Shown one piece after another: positions 7,611-18,469 of a DNA stretch of 64,000 nt. Made by a program: the position numbers and the translations under genes. The notes under the pieces are model-generated. The model ran no database searches, was not told where the DNA came from, and saw only the letters and a list, made by a program, of their open reading frames with translations. Origin of the DNA: Guyparkeria hydrothermalis (lineage in GTDB: Bacteria; Pseudomonadota; Gammaproteobacteria; Halothiobacillales; Halothiobacillaceae); assembly GCF_023555385.1 (NCBI RefSeq), contig NZ_JAJSED010000001.1, positions 1,054,001 to 1,118,000 of the forward strand, written 5' to 3'. Within the stretch, counting starts at the first letter, position 1. The number at the start of each line of letters is the position of its first letter.

Positions 7611-8102
7611 ATGACGCAACCGAATGCCCCGAGCGTCCTGTTCGTCTGCATGGGCAACATCTGCCGTTCGCCCACTGCCCATGCCGTGTTCGAACGTCTG
7701 GTCGAACAGGCCCAGCTGGCCGACCGCATCCGGATCGACTCGGCTGGCACCCACGCCTATCACGTCGGCAACCCGCCCGACGAGCGCGCCATGCGTGCGG
7801 CCATGTCCCGCCAGTACCACATGGACCACCTCACGGCCCGGCAGGTCCGTGCCGAGGACATCGCCGAGTACGACTACGTGCTCGCCATGGATCTCGCAAA
7901 CCTGGAGATCCTGCGGTCACTGGCGGACGAGGCCCTGCGCGACAAGCCGCATCTGTTCATGAGCTACGCGCCGGACTACGGGCTCGAGGAAGTGCCGGAT
8001 CCGTACTACGGCGGCACCAACGGCTTCGAGCAGGTGCTCGACATGATCGAAGCGGCTGCCGGCAACCTGCTCGAGGACATCCGGCGCCGACACCTAAGCT
8101 GA
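7611..8102 (+). CDS. low-molecular-weight protein-tyrosine phosphatase
   Basis: The 163-residue protein carries the phosphate-binding loop CMGNICRSP, with nucleophile Cys13 and Arg19, near the N-terminus, and the general-acid motif DPYYGG near residue 125. These define the low-molecular-weight phosphotyrosine phosphatase family (Wzb/Etp/YfkJ-like), which hydrolyses phosphotyrosine and related phosphoesters in the cytoplasm. The ATG at 7611 is chosen because the P-loop then falls at the family's usual distance from the start. No tyrosine kinase or capsule genes flank it, so its substrate cannot be inferred. It is monocistronic, ending in a shared hairpin opposite rne. Confidence 0.93.
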   Translation: MTQPNAPSVLFVCMGNICRSPTAHAVFERLVEQAQLADRIRIDSAGTHAYHVGNPPDERAMRAAMSRQYHMDHLTARQVRAEDIAEYDYVLAMDLANLEILRSLADEALRDKPHLFMSYAPDYGLEEVPDPYYGGTNGFEQVLDMIEAAAGNLLEDIRRRHLS

Positions 8103-8124
8103 ACCTCTCGACCCACGCGTCATA

Positions 8125-8155
8125 AAAAAATGCCCCGCTCGATGCGGGGCGTTTT
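8125..8155. terminator. bidirectional terminator between phosphatase gene and rne
   Basis: A GCCCCGC/GCGGGGC stem (8132-8138 with 8144-8150) has a TCGAT loop. It is flanked by A7 on the left and GTTTT on the right, so it can end transcripts from both convergent genes. Confidence 0.85.
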
Positions 8156-8207
8156 GCGTTGGGACAGGGCGTGCCCAAGGGGCATTGCCCCGGACACGTC
8201 ATTCGGA

Positions 8208-10940
8208 TCAGCGCTCGCGCTTGTCCTCGTCACCCTGTTCGTTGCCGACTTCCTCACTCGTGGTTTCCGTTACCGCAGCCGGTTCGCTCGGCGCCGCACC
8301 GGATTCCGCGGCCGACTCTTGCGTCGATTCGGCCTGAGCGGGCTCGGGCTTCTTCTCGACCGGGGGCTCGACTGCAGCAGCGGGCTCGCCCTGAGTCTTC
8401 GAACCCGACTCGGCCGGCGCCACGTTCTGCTCGGCACCGGACTCGGCCTTGGCGTCGACCGGCTTCTCCCCGCGGGCGGTTGGTTCGGCAGCGGCCTCGG
8501 TCCGGGCCGGCTGCGCCGGCTCACGGTTTTCGGCCTTGTCCTCTGACGTGGCGGCAGCGGCACTCGGCTCGGTCTTGGGCGCCGCGGCCTTCTTCGCCGT
8601 CTTGGCGTCGGCGGCCTTTACCAAGCGATCACTGCTCTCGAGGCGCACCGAGGCATTCGGCGGCAGGTCTTCGGCAACGCCCTTCTTCTTGGACATGTCC
8701 AGCGGCAGGCTCGGGCCGTCACTGACCGGAGCAGCGAGCTGCTGCTCGACCATCTTGCGCTCGCGCTCGCCCAGCGGGGGTGGAGTGCGCGGCTCGCTCT
8801 TGGGACCGCGATCGCCACGACCGCGCCCCTTGCCGCCGGAACCACCCTGGCCGCCCTTGCCGGACGGACCTTCACCCTCGCCGCCGGCCTTGCGACCACC
8901 GGATTCGGGCTTGGGCTTGCCCTCTGCCTTGCCGGACTCGGGCTGCTCGACCTTCTGCTCGGGCTTCTGACCGGCGCCCTGCTGGCCACCGCCACGACGG
9001 CCGCGACCACGGCGACGACGGCCACCGGACTTGCCTTTGCCCTTGCCCTTGCCCTGGCCGGCGTCCTTGTCCTGCTGGTCGCCACGGGCGGTTTCCTTGC
9101 TCTCGCCGCCCTTTCGGCCCTTGCCCTTGACCTTCTCGGCTTCCTGCTTGGTCGACTTGCCCTTGCCGCCAGCGGCCTTCTCGGCCTCTTCCTCGGCCGG
9201 GGCGCCGAACAGCTGGGTCACCACGCGACGCAGCAGGGACATGGCGCCATTGGCCGCCGGCTTGGTCGGTGCCTGCTCGGGGGCCGCTGCCGCCTTCTTC
9301 TCGGGCGCCGCCGGCTGAGCCGGCTTCTCCGGTGCCGGCTGAGCCGGGCGCGGGATGGTCTGCACCGCCGCCTTCTCGGTCTTGCGATGACGCGGCTCTG
9401 GCGTCGGCGTCTCGACACTGAGCGGCTCGATCAGCTGCTGGACGTCGCGACCCTTCGCCTCGGTGTCGTCGGCGCGGACGCGTTCGATCTCGTAGTGCGG
9501 GGTCTCGAGATTGATGTTCGGGATCAGCAGCAGATCGACGTTGTTCGCCTGCTCGATTTCGTTGATCTGGTCACGCTTCTCGTTGAGGAGATAGGTAGCG
9601 ACATCGATCGGCACCTGGGCAACGACCCGCCCGGTGTTGTCCTTCATCGCCTCGTCGACGAGCAGGCGCAGGATCGCGAGCGACAGCGACTCGACCGAGC
9701 GGATCACGCCCTGGCCGTTGCAGCGCGGGCACATGTGCTGGCTGGATTCCTCCAGCGAGGCCCGCAGGCGCTGACGCGACATCTCCAGCAGGCCGAAGCG
9801 CGAGATGCGGCTGGTCTGCACGCGGGCGCGGTCGTACTTGAGCGAATCGCGCAGGCGGTTCTCGACGTCACGCTGGTGCTTGGACGAGTTCATGTCGATG
9901 AAATCGATCACGATCAGCCCGCCCAGGTCGCGCAGGCGCAGCTGGCGCGCGATCTCCTCGGCCGCCTCCAGGTTGGTGTTGAACGCGGTGTCCTCGATGT
10001 CCTGGCCCTTGGTGTTGCGCCCGGAGTTGATGTCGACCGCGGTCATCGCCTCGGCGACGTCGAACACCAGTTCGCCGCCCGAGGGCAGCGTGACGTTGCG
10101 CTGGTAGGCCGACTCGATCTGCGCCTCGATCTGGTAGCGGGAGAACAGCGGGGTCGGGTCGTCGTAGAGCTTGATCTTCTCGGCGACCTTGGGCGTGACC
10201 ATCTGGACGAAATCCATCGCCTGCTGGTAGATGCCCGGCTCGTCGATGAGGATCTCGCCGATGTCGTTGCGCATGTAGTCGCGCAGCGCCCGGATGATGA
10301 GGTTGCTTTCCTGGTAGATCAGGAACGGTGCCTGGCGGCTCTCGGCCGCCTCGCGGATGGCGGTCCATACCTGCACCAGGTAGTCCAGGTCCCACTGCAG
10401 TTCCTCGACGTCACGACCGACACCGGCGGTGCGCACGATCAGGCCCATGCCCGCCGGCACGTTCAGCTGTGCCAGCGCCGCCTTGATCTCGGCGCGGTCG
10501 TCGCCCTCGATGCGACGCGATACGCCGCCGGCCTTGGGGTTGTTGGGCATGACCACCAGGTAGCGACCAGCCAGGCTGATCAGCGTGGTCAGGGCGGCAC
10601 CCTTGTTGCCACGCTCTTCCTTCTCGACCTGGACGATCAGCTCCTGACCTTCCTTGAGCGCGTCCTTGATGATCGGACGCCCCTTGTCATCGACCGCCTT
10701 GGGGTCGAAGTACTCGGGCGAGATCTCCTTGAAGGGCAGGAACCCGTGGCGATTAGCACCGTAGTTGACGAAGACGGCCTCGAGGCTCGGCTCGATGCGC
10801 GTGATGGTGGCCTTGTAGACGTTGGCCTTCTTTTGCTCCCGGGACGGGGTCTCTATGTCGATGTCATAGAGGCGTTGCCCGTCTACTAGCGCAACGCGGA
10901 TCTCCTCGGAGTGCGTTGCGTTGATCAGCATTCGTTTCAT
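8208..10940 (-). CDS. rne: ribonuclease E
   Basis: A 910-residue RNase E, the endonuclease for mRNA decay and rRNA/tRNA maturation. It starts MKRMLINAT, has an S1 domain (about 35-125), the DNase I-like catalytic region with VDINSGRNT and [13 protein letters not shown] (the two metal-binding Asp sites), and the zinc-link CPRC at 404-407, the same positions as in E. coli. After about residue 520 the sequence becomes disordered: Ala/Pro/Glu-rich with an Arg/Gly/Lys-rich RNA-binding block near 610-700. It is shorter than the E. coli enzyme (1061). A long 5' leader, known to mediate autoregulation in E. coli, may exist in the upstream gap. Confidence 0.98.
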   Translation of the reverse strand: MKRMLINATHSEEIRVALVDGQRLYDIDIETPSREQKKANVYKATITRIEPSLEAVFVNYGANRHGFLPFKEISPEYFDPKAVDDKGRPIIKDALKEGQELIVQVEKEERGNKGAALTTLISLAGRYLVVMPNNPKAGGVSRRIEGDDRAEIKAALAQLNVPAGMGLIVRTAGVGRDVEELQWDLDYLVQVWTAIREAAESRQAPFLIYQESNLIIRALRDYMRNDIGEILIDEPGIYQQAMDFVQMVTPKVAEKIKLYDDPTPLFSRYQIEAQIESAYQRNVTLPSGGELVFDVAEAMTAVDINSGRNTKGQDIEDTAFNTNLEAAEEIARQLRLRDLGGLIVIDFIDMNSSKHQRDVENRLRDSLKYDRARVQTSRISRFGLLEMSRQRLRASLEESSQHMCPRCNGQGVIRSVESLSLAILRLLVDEAMKDNTGRVVAQVPIDVATYLLNEKRDQINEIEQANNVDLLLIPNINLETPHYEIERVRADDTEAKGRDVQQLIEPLSVETPTPEPRHRKTEKAAVQTIPRPAQPAPEKPAQPAAPEKKAAAAPEQAPTKPAANGAMSLLRRVVTQLFGAPAEEEAEKAAGGKGKSTKQEAEKVKGKGRKGGESKETARGDQQDKDAGQGKGKGKGKSGGRRRRGRGRRGGGQQGAGQKPEQKVEQPESGKAEGKPKPESGGRKAGGEGEGPSGKGGQGGSGGKGRGRGDRGPKSEPRTPPPLGERERKMVEQQLAAPVSDGPSLPLDMSKKKGVAEDLPPNASVRLESSDRLVKAADAKTAKKAAAPKTEPSAAAATSEDKAENREPAQPARTEAAAEPTARGEKPVDAKAESGAEQNVAPAESGSKTQGEPAAAVEPPVEKKPEPAQAESTQESAAESGAAPSEPAAVTETTSEEVGNEQGDEDKRER

Positions 10941-11485
10941 GGAAAAATTCTCGACGTTTCTGCACCGATCGCGTCAGGCAACGGGCCATGCGCGACAGGT
11001 GACTTGACTTCAGGGGAACGTCCTGACGCGCGCTGCCCGGCACCGTGCACCGCATGGTCGACTGTGACCGCGGGCACGACAGCTCCTGCCCGGCCGCCAT
11101 CAGGCGGCACAGGACGGGAAGCGGCAGGGAAAGAAACCAGGCTAGGCGCATGAATTCAGGACGTGATAACCAATGATCGTTTCTTGCAACTGTGAGCAAG
11201 CGGCAGCCCGAGGCTGGTCATGCCGATCGAGCCCCGTGCCGGGTTGGCCGGCCGGGTCACTCGGGGCAAACGGGAAGGTCTGGCGCGCAACGCCGACGGT
11301 CGAAATACCCGGGCACTCGCTGGCTGCCGTGGGTAGTGGGCACCTGCCGCACTACCTGACTTTTGCCACAGTGCGCTGATACTATCACATCCCCACCGGC
11401 CCACCGCCGCCAATCGACCCGTCGCCCACCGGCCGCCGGGCGTTGTCTCGACGGCACCCCATCACCGCCGCCAGCTAGCCATCAG
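10941..11485. other. divergent intergenic region between rne and rluC
   Basis: This 545-bp gap separates the divergent rne and rluC genes, a conserved arrangement. No convincing coding frame is present. It should hold both promoters and a long rne leader. A TACTAT element near 11380 (+) and TTGCAA/TATCAC near 11170-11195 (-) are weak promoter candidates with poor spacing, so no site is called firmly. Confidence 0.5.
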
Positions 11486-12577
11486 ATGACTGTCGACAAA
11501 CACCACGTCTCCCAGCATTCCCCTCAGGAACAATCGCCCGGCGACCGCCCCGCGGACCGCCCCCGGGTGCGGCTGGAAACGGTCGACGCCCGCAGCGACG
11601 GCCAACGTCTCGACAACTTCCTGCTGCGCGAGCTGGGTGCCCAGCACGACAAGCAACCGCGCGCCCTCGTCTACCGCCTGATCCGCAAGGGCCAGGTGCG
11701 AGTGAACAAGAAGCGCGCCAAGCCGATGCAGCGATTGCGCAACGGCGACGTGGTCCGCATTCCGCCAGTGCGTGATCTGCGCGGCGACCCGAAGGCCGAC
11801 CGCCGCGATGCCCGCATTCCCGCCGGCTGGCTCGAGCGCGCCGAGAGCCTGATCCGTCACGAGGACGAGGCCCTGCTGGTGGTCGACAAGCCCGCCGGAC
11901 TGGCCGCGCACGCCGGCAGCGGCTACGACTTCGGCCTGATCGAATTGCTGCGTGCCGCCCGCCCTGATGCGGCCATGCTCGAGCTGGTCCACCGTATCGA
12001 CCGCGAGACCAGCGGCCTGATCGTGGTCGCCAAGTCGCGCGAGACGCTGCTCGAACTCCAGCAACAGTTCCGCCCGGAAGGCGCGGCGAAAAAGCGCTAC
12101 CTGGTGCTCTGCCACGGCCACTGGCGCGACACGCGCCAGAGCATCACCGCGCCGTTGCGCAAGGAGCAGGGCGAGGGTCGCGCCCACCAGGTCGTAGTGG
12201 ACCCGCGTCACGGCAAGGCCGCCCGCACGGACTTCGAGCGTCTGGGCAGCAGCCATCGCGGTCCGGCCGTCAGCCTGATGGCCGCAACACTGCACACCGG
12301 GCGCACCCACCAGATCCGCGTGCACTGTCGCCATGCTGGCCACCCCATCGTCGGCGACGCGAAGTACGGCGACCGTGGCCTCGATCGACCGCTGGCCCGG
12401 CGGCGCCCGGGCCTGATGCTGCATGCCTACCGGCTCACACTCCCGCACCCGACGCATGGCGGGCGATTGACGATCACCAGCATGCCACCCGAGAGCTGGC
12501 AGCCCCTGCTCGACCAGGCCGGCCTAACCGTAAAGGCCGCCGGCAAGACCTTGAAAACCGGCCACCCGCCCCGATAA
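11486..12577 (+). CDS. rluC: 23S rRNA pseudouridine synthase RluC
   Basis: Starting at ATG 11486 gives 363 residues, close to RluC of other species. An S4 RNA-binding domain (about 35-95, with RLDNFLLREL-type sequence and RKGQVRVNKKR) precedes the RluA-family catalytic domain, which has HRIDRETSGLIVVAK with the catalytic Asp, and TGRTHQIRVH further on. RluC converts uridines 955, 2504 and 2580 of 23S rRNA in E. coli. The divergent position beside rne supports RluC over RluD. The HAD gene follows after 8 bp and is probably co-transcribed. In-frame codons upstream of 11486 are Pro/Ser-rich and look non-coding. Confidence 0.93.
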   Translation: MTVDKHHVSQHSPQEQSPGDRPADRPRVRLETVDARSDGQRLDNFLLRELGAQHDKQPRALVYRLIRKGQVRVNKKRAKPMQRLRNGDVVRIPPVRDLRGDPKADRRDARIPAGWLERAESLIRHEDEALLVVDKPAGLAAHAGSGYDFGLIELLRAARPDAAMLELVHRIDRETSGLIVVAKSRETLLELQQQFRPEGAAKKRYLVLCHGHWRDTRQSITAPLRKEQGEGRAHQVVVDPRHGKAARTDFERLGSSHRGPAVSLMAATLHTGRTHQIRVHCRHAGHPIVGDAKYGDRGLDRPLARRRPGLMLHAYRLTLPHPTHGGRLTITSMPPESWQPLLDQAGLTVKAAGKTLKTGHPPR

Positions 12578-12585
12578 CCGCGTTC

Positions 12586-13305
12586 ATGACTGATTTCAGC
12601 GACCTTCTCATCCGCCCTAACCATCTGCGCACCATTCCCCGTCTGGTGGTGTTCGACTGGGACGGCACCCTGGCCGACTCCACCGGCCGCATCGTGACCG
12701 CTTTTCAGCAGGCGCTCGCCTCGGTCGATCATCCGCCACTGCCGGACGAGTCGATCCGCGGCATCATCGGCCTGTCGCTGGCCAATGCCATCGCCGAGCT
12801 GTTCCCCGACGAGAAGGACGACTTCCGCGAGGCCCTCGCCCAGGCCTACCACCGCTGCTACTTCGCCAACGAGGAGCCGGTCGCGCTGTACCCCGAAGCC
12901 GAGACCCTGCTCAAGGCACTGGGCGAGACCGGCTGCATGCTGGCCGTGGCGACCGGCAAGTCGCGCCGCGGACTGGACCGCGCCCTTGCGCAGACCGGGA
13001 CGGCCGACTACTTTCATCACACGCTCACCGCCGAGGAAACGCGCTCCAAGCCGCATCCGGCGATGCTCGAGGGTATCCTCGACTACACCGGCAGTCTCCC
13101 GAACGAGACCTGGATGGTGGGCGACACCGACTTTGACCTGTTGATGGGACGCAACGCTGGGACGCACGCGATCGGCATCACGCATGGGGCCCACCCGCGC
13201 GAACGACTGGCCGCCGCTCGACCGGACTGGCTGATCGAACGACTCGCTCAGCTGCATGACGGCGAGTGGCGCCCTGCGGAACCAAGCAAGCGCCCAGCCG
13301 TCTGA
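12586..13305 (+). CDS. HAD-family hydrolase (phosphoglycolate phosphatase-like)
   Basis: A 239-residue haloacid-dehalogenase phosphatase. Motif I is FDWDGTLADS near residues 24-33, motif II falls near VATGKS, the Lys of motif III lies near RSKPHP, and motif IV is VGDTDFDLLMGRNAG. The helical cap lies after motif I (type C1), the Gph/YjjG-like subgroup. Such enzymes dephosphorylate small phosphometabolites in the cytoplasm; the substrate cannot be read from sequence. It lies 8 bp after rluC and 58 bp before the S49 peptidase gene, the rluC-HAD-sppA order seen in related gammaproteobacteria. Confidence 0.9.
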   Translation: MTDFSDLLIRPNHLRTIPRLVVFDWDGTLADSTGRIVTAFQQALASVDHPPLPDESIRGIIGLSLANAIAELFPDEKDDFREALAQAYHRCYFANEEPVALYPEAETLLKALGETGCMLAVATGKSRRGLDRALAQTGTADYFHHTLTAEETRSKPHPAMLEGILDYTGSLPNETWMVGDTDFDLLMGRNAGTHAIGITHGAHPRERLAAARPDWLIERLAQLHDGEWRPAEPSKRPAV

Positions 13306-13363
13306 CAGCCCGTTCCCTGAACGTGACGCGGCACCCGGAGACCCAACACGGACCGAGACCACC

Positions 13364-14422
13364 ATGAGCCAAAACACCCCGCCCGACGACGTCCGCATCG
13401 AACCGCCCCACGAGCCGGGCCACGGCCCGCGTGAACCGTCCGTGGACGATCGCTCGCGCCGTGAGGAGGCCGAGCCGGGCTGGGCGCGAGATGCCCTGCT
13501 GGACATGGCACGGTACGGGCTGATCGAACAGCGTCGCGCCCGTCGCTGGAAGGTGTTCTTCCGCCTGGTGACGGTGGCGCTGGTCGTGTGGTCTCTGACG
13601 CTGTTCACCCTGCTGTTCACGGCCGGTGACCGCAACGCGCCGGGGCTGGGCAAGCCGGCGGCCGCCGTGATCGACATCACCGGCCTGATCGCCACCGGCG
13701 AGCCCACCGAGGCCCGGCGCGTGATCCCGCAACTGGAGAAGGCCTTCGAGCAGGAGAACATCAAGGGCATCGTGCTGCGAATGAACACGCCGGGTGGCAG
13801 CCCGGTGCAATCGAGCGCCATCTTCAACGCGATCCTCGACCTGAAGGACGAATATCCGGACAAGCCGGTCTACGCCGTGGCCGAAGACATGGCGGCCTCC
13901 GGTGGCTACTTCATTGCCGCCGCGGCAGACGAGATCTACGCCAATCCCTCCTCGATCGTCGGCTCGATCGGCGTGCGGATGGACAGCTTCGGTTTCGTCG
14001 ACGCGATGGAGAAACTCGGCATCGAGCGCCGCCTCCTCACCGCCGGCGAGAACAAGGCCATCGCCGATCCCTTCAGCCCGGTCGACCCGGAAGAGACCGC
14101 CTATCTCGAAGGCGTGCTGGCGGAGATCCATGCCCAGTTCATCGAGGCGGTGAAGACCGGCCGAGGCAACCGGCTCGCCGATGACGAGGCGATCTTCTCC
14201 GGCCTGTTCTATACCGGCGAGACGGCGGTTGAAAAGGGTCTGGTCGACGGCATGGACAGCGTTCGCGGCGTGGTCCGCGACCGAATCGGGGTCGAGGAAC
14301 AGGTCGACTTCACGCCGCGTCGCAGTCGCCTCGAGCAGTTGCTGACCACCACCGCCAACGAGTTCGGCAACTCGCTGACCGGCGTGACCCGCGAGCCGTC
14401 GACGCCCATGATGCTCCCCTGA
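13364..14422 (+). CDS. sppA: S49-family signal peptide peptidase (SppA type)
   Basis: The 352-residue protein has a polar N-terminus, one membrane helix at about residues 65-85 (LVTVALVVWSLTLFTLLF), and an S49 protease domain. Ser179 in MAASGGYF is the nucleophile and Lys231 in AGENKAI the base, forming the Ser-Lys dyad of short-form SppA/SohB enzymes. These membrane-bound oligomers degrade cleaved signal peptides. At about 350 residues it is the single-domain form rather than the 618-residue E. coli SppA. The ATG at 13364 is chosen because the longer frame overlaps the HAD gene and lacks family sequence. Confidence 0.92.
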   Translation: MSQNTPPDDVRIEPPHEPGHGPREPSVDDRSRREEAEPGWARDALLDMARYGLIEQRRARRWKVFFRLVTVALVVWSLTLFTLLFTAGDRNAPGLGKPAAAVIDITGLIATGEPTEARRVIPQLEKAFEQENIKGIVLRMNTPGGSPVQSSAIFNAILDLKDEYPDKPVYAVAEDMAASGGYFIAAAADEIYANPSSIVGSIGVRMDSFGFVDAMEKLGIERRLLTAGENKAIADPFSPVDPEETAYLEGVLAEIHAQFIEAVKTGRGNRLADDEAIFSGLFYTGETAVEKGLVDGMDSVRGVVRDRIGVEEQVDFTPRRSRLEQLLTTTANEFGNSLTGVTREPSTPMMLP

Positions 14423-14454
14423 GCGACCGACCCACATCGGGTTAGACTGTGGGC

Positions 14455-14823
14455 ATGATCGAGACACACGAAACCCGTCACGTGCCCGGCGGGTGCATCA
14501 CTGCCGGGCCGCACACCACGCATCGGCCGCTCGAGACCGAGGAAGTCTCGGAACAGGCGATCAGCGACGAGCCCCCGATGTACCGGGTGCTCTTGTTGAA
14601 CGACGATTTCACCCCCATGGATTTCGTTGTACAGGTCCTGATGCAGCTGTTCGGCATGACCTTCGACCAGGCCAATGTCGTCATGCTGGAAGTACACCAC
14701 CAGGGACGCGGCGTCTGCGGCGAATTCACCCGCGAAATCGCCGAGACCCGCGTCAGCCAGGTCAATCAGATCGCTCGGGAACACGAGTACCCGCTGATGT
14801 GCGTGATGGAACGCGCCGAATAG
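14455..14823 (+). CDS. clpS: ClpS adaptor of the ClpAP protease
   Basis: A 122-residue ClpS. The core runs [24 protein letters not shown] then [22 protein letters not shown], with the N-degron pocket residues N, D and D of LNDDFTPMD and the pocket His in VHHQG. ClpS delivers N-end-rule substrates to ClpA. The flexible N-terminal extension here is longer than in E. coli (106 residues). ATG 14455 is used; a GTG lies two codons upstream. clpA follows on the same strand, the conserved pairing. Confidence 0.96.
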   Translation: MIETHETRHVPGGCITAGPHTTHRPLETEEVSEQAISDEPPMYRVLLLNDDFTPMDFVVQVLMQLFGMTFDQANVVMLEVHHQGRGVCGEFTREIAETRVSQVNQIAREHEYPLMCVMERAE

Positions 14824-14839
14824 AAAATTCCTCGCCCCG

Positions 14840-14867
14840 TTGGCAACGCCGCAATCCGGCGTATCAT
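14840..14867 (+). promoter_or_regulatory. probable sigma-70 promoter of clpA
   Basis: TTGGCA (14840-14845) and TATCAT (14862-14867) are spaced 16 bp apart in the clpS-clpA gap, about 70 bp before the clpA start. This would let clpA be transcribed apart from clpS. Confidence 0.5.
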
Positions 14868-14937
14868 CGGGAGACAGGCAACGGCTCGGCAGCCAGCCGG
14901 GACCGGGCCAACGCAGACTGACCGGAGGAGAGGATCG

Positions 14938-17226
<2,289 letters not shown>

Positions 17227-17250
17227 TAGCCAGGCGACGGACCGCGATGC

Positions 17251-17278
17251 AAAAACGGCGCCCGAGGGCGCCGTTTTT
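17251..17278. terminator. intrinsic terminator after clpA
   Basis: A 13-bp perfect inverted repeat (AAAAACGGCGCCC with its complement, 2-nt loop) ends in T5 on the + strand and A5 on the other side, so it is symmetrical and could also serve infA on the - strand. Confidence 0.9.
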
Positions 17279-17409
17279 CATGGGATCAACGGGCGGAATC
17301 TACCGGGCCGAAAACACGCCTGCCCGGCTCACGCAGGGCGTGGCCGGGTGGGGTCATCCGTCGGTAACGCTGTGATAGCCGGACGGGCAGTCGGCCATCC
17401 GGGCCGGGA

Positions 17410-17628
17410 TCAGCGGGAGCGGAAGGAGATGCGACCCTTGGTCAGGTCGTACGGGGTCAGCTGCACCGTGACCTTGTCGCCGGTCAGGATGCGGATGTAG
17501 TTCTTGCGCATGCGCCCGGAAATGTGGGCGGTCACCACGTGGCCGTTTTCCAGCTCGACCCGGAACATGGTGTTCGGCAGGGTGTCGATCACCACGCCCT
17601 GCATCTCGATGTAATCTTCTTTTGCCAT
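17410..17628 (-). CDS. infA: translation initiation factor IF-1
   Basis: A 72-residue single OB-fold protein starting [13 protein letters not shown], with the typical [20 protein letters not shown] centre and the C-terminal Y.L.KGRISFR motif. IF-1 binds the ribosomal A site during initiation. The frame is open for 14 more codons upstream, but MAKED is the family start and AGAGG lies just upstream. infA beside clpA is a common proteobacterial neighbourhood. Confidence 0.98.
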   Translation of the reverse strand: MAKEDYIEMQGVVIDTLPNTMFRVELENGHVVTAHISGRMRKNYIRILTGDKVTVQLTPYDLTKGRISFRSR

Positions 17629-17785
17629 AAATCCTCTAGCGGGTTGAAATGGTGCGTGATTATCGACCAAAACCGCGCTTGCGCCAAGGAAAGCGGCCGA
17701 TTCCGTTCATCGGGCGGCCAACCGCGGCGACCATGGCGCGATTTCGGTCGAAAACCGCCTGACCCAGAGATATGAACGCAAGCCG

Positions 17786-18367
17786 ATGAATCAAGCCCCC
17801 GAACTGCTGGACGCCCTGATCGACCGCCACTCCACCCCGGCCACCTGTCTGGTCGAACCGGCACCCGACGACGACACCCTGCAACGCATTCTGCAGGCCG
17901 CCGAGAGTGCGCCGGATCACGGTGGCCTGCATCCCTGGCGGTTCCTCGTCATCGACGGCGAGGCCCTGGAACGGCTCGGCGAGCTGTTCGTCGAGGCCAT
18001 GCGGACCAAGGACCCCGAGGCCAGCGAGGCGACTCTCGAACGCGAGCGCGTCCGTGCCCACCGGGCGCCGATGATCGTCGCCGCGATCGCCCGCGAGGAG
18101 TCGGGACACGCCAAGATCCCCGAGGTCGAGCAACTGCTCGCCGCAGGCAGCGCCGCGAGCCAACTGCTGCTGGCAGCGCGGGCGGCCGGTTTCGGTGCGA
18201 TCTGGCTGACCGGCATGCGCGTCTACGATCCCAATGTCATGCGGGGGCTCGGGCTGGCCGAGAACGAGCGGCTGATCGGCCTGATCAATATCGGCACGAT
18301 CAAGGACGGCGCCCCCACCCGGGGCAAGCGGCGCCGGCGAGCCGAGATCGAGCGCTGGACCGGCTGA
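17786..18367 (+). CDS. nitroreductase-family protein (YdjA-like)
   Basis: A 193-residue FMN-dependent nitroreductase-fold protein. It has DRHSTPATCLVEPAP, the AAESAPDHGGLHPWRFLVI segment that binds FMN, a central RAHRAPMIVAAIARE helix, QLLLAARAAGFGAIWLTG, and a C-terminal INIGT..D.AP motif. YdjA-type members are small and bind FMN at the dimer interface; physiological substrates are unknown. Its own promoter probably lies in the gap shared with infA. glnS follows on the same strand after about 100 bp. Confidence 0.9.
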   Translation: MNQAPELLDALIDRHSTPATCLVEPAPDDDTLQRILQAAESAPDHGGLHPWRFLVIDGEALERLGELFVEAMRTKDPEASEATLERERVRAHRAPMIVAAIAREESGHAKIPEVEQLLAAGSAASQLLLAARAAGFGAIWLTGMRVYDPNVMRGLGLAENERLIGLINIGTIKDGAPTRGKRRRRAEIERWTG

Positions 18368-18469
18368 ACGGCGGCTATTCCGCGCGGAAGCACGGCGGGC
18401 GCACCGATTTTTCGTACAATGCCCGCCTCAACACTCATCCACCGAGCCAATCGAGGCCAATCGAGCAAG

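Noticed and set aside
9387-10889. 500-codon + strand frame
   Set aside because: Antisense to the catalytic domain of rne, which is firmly identified.
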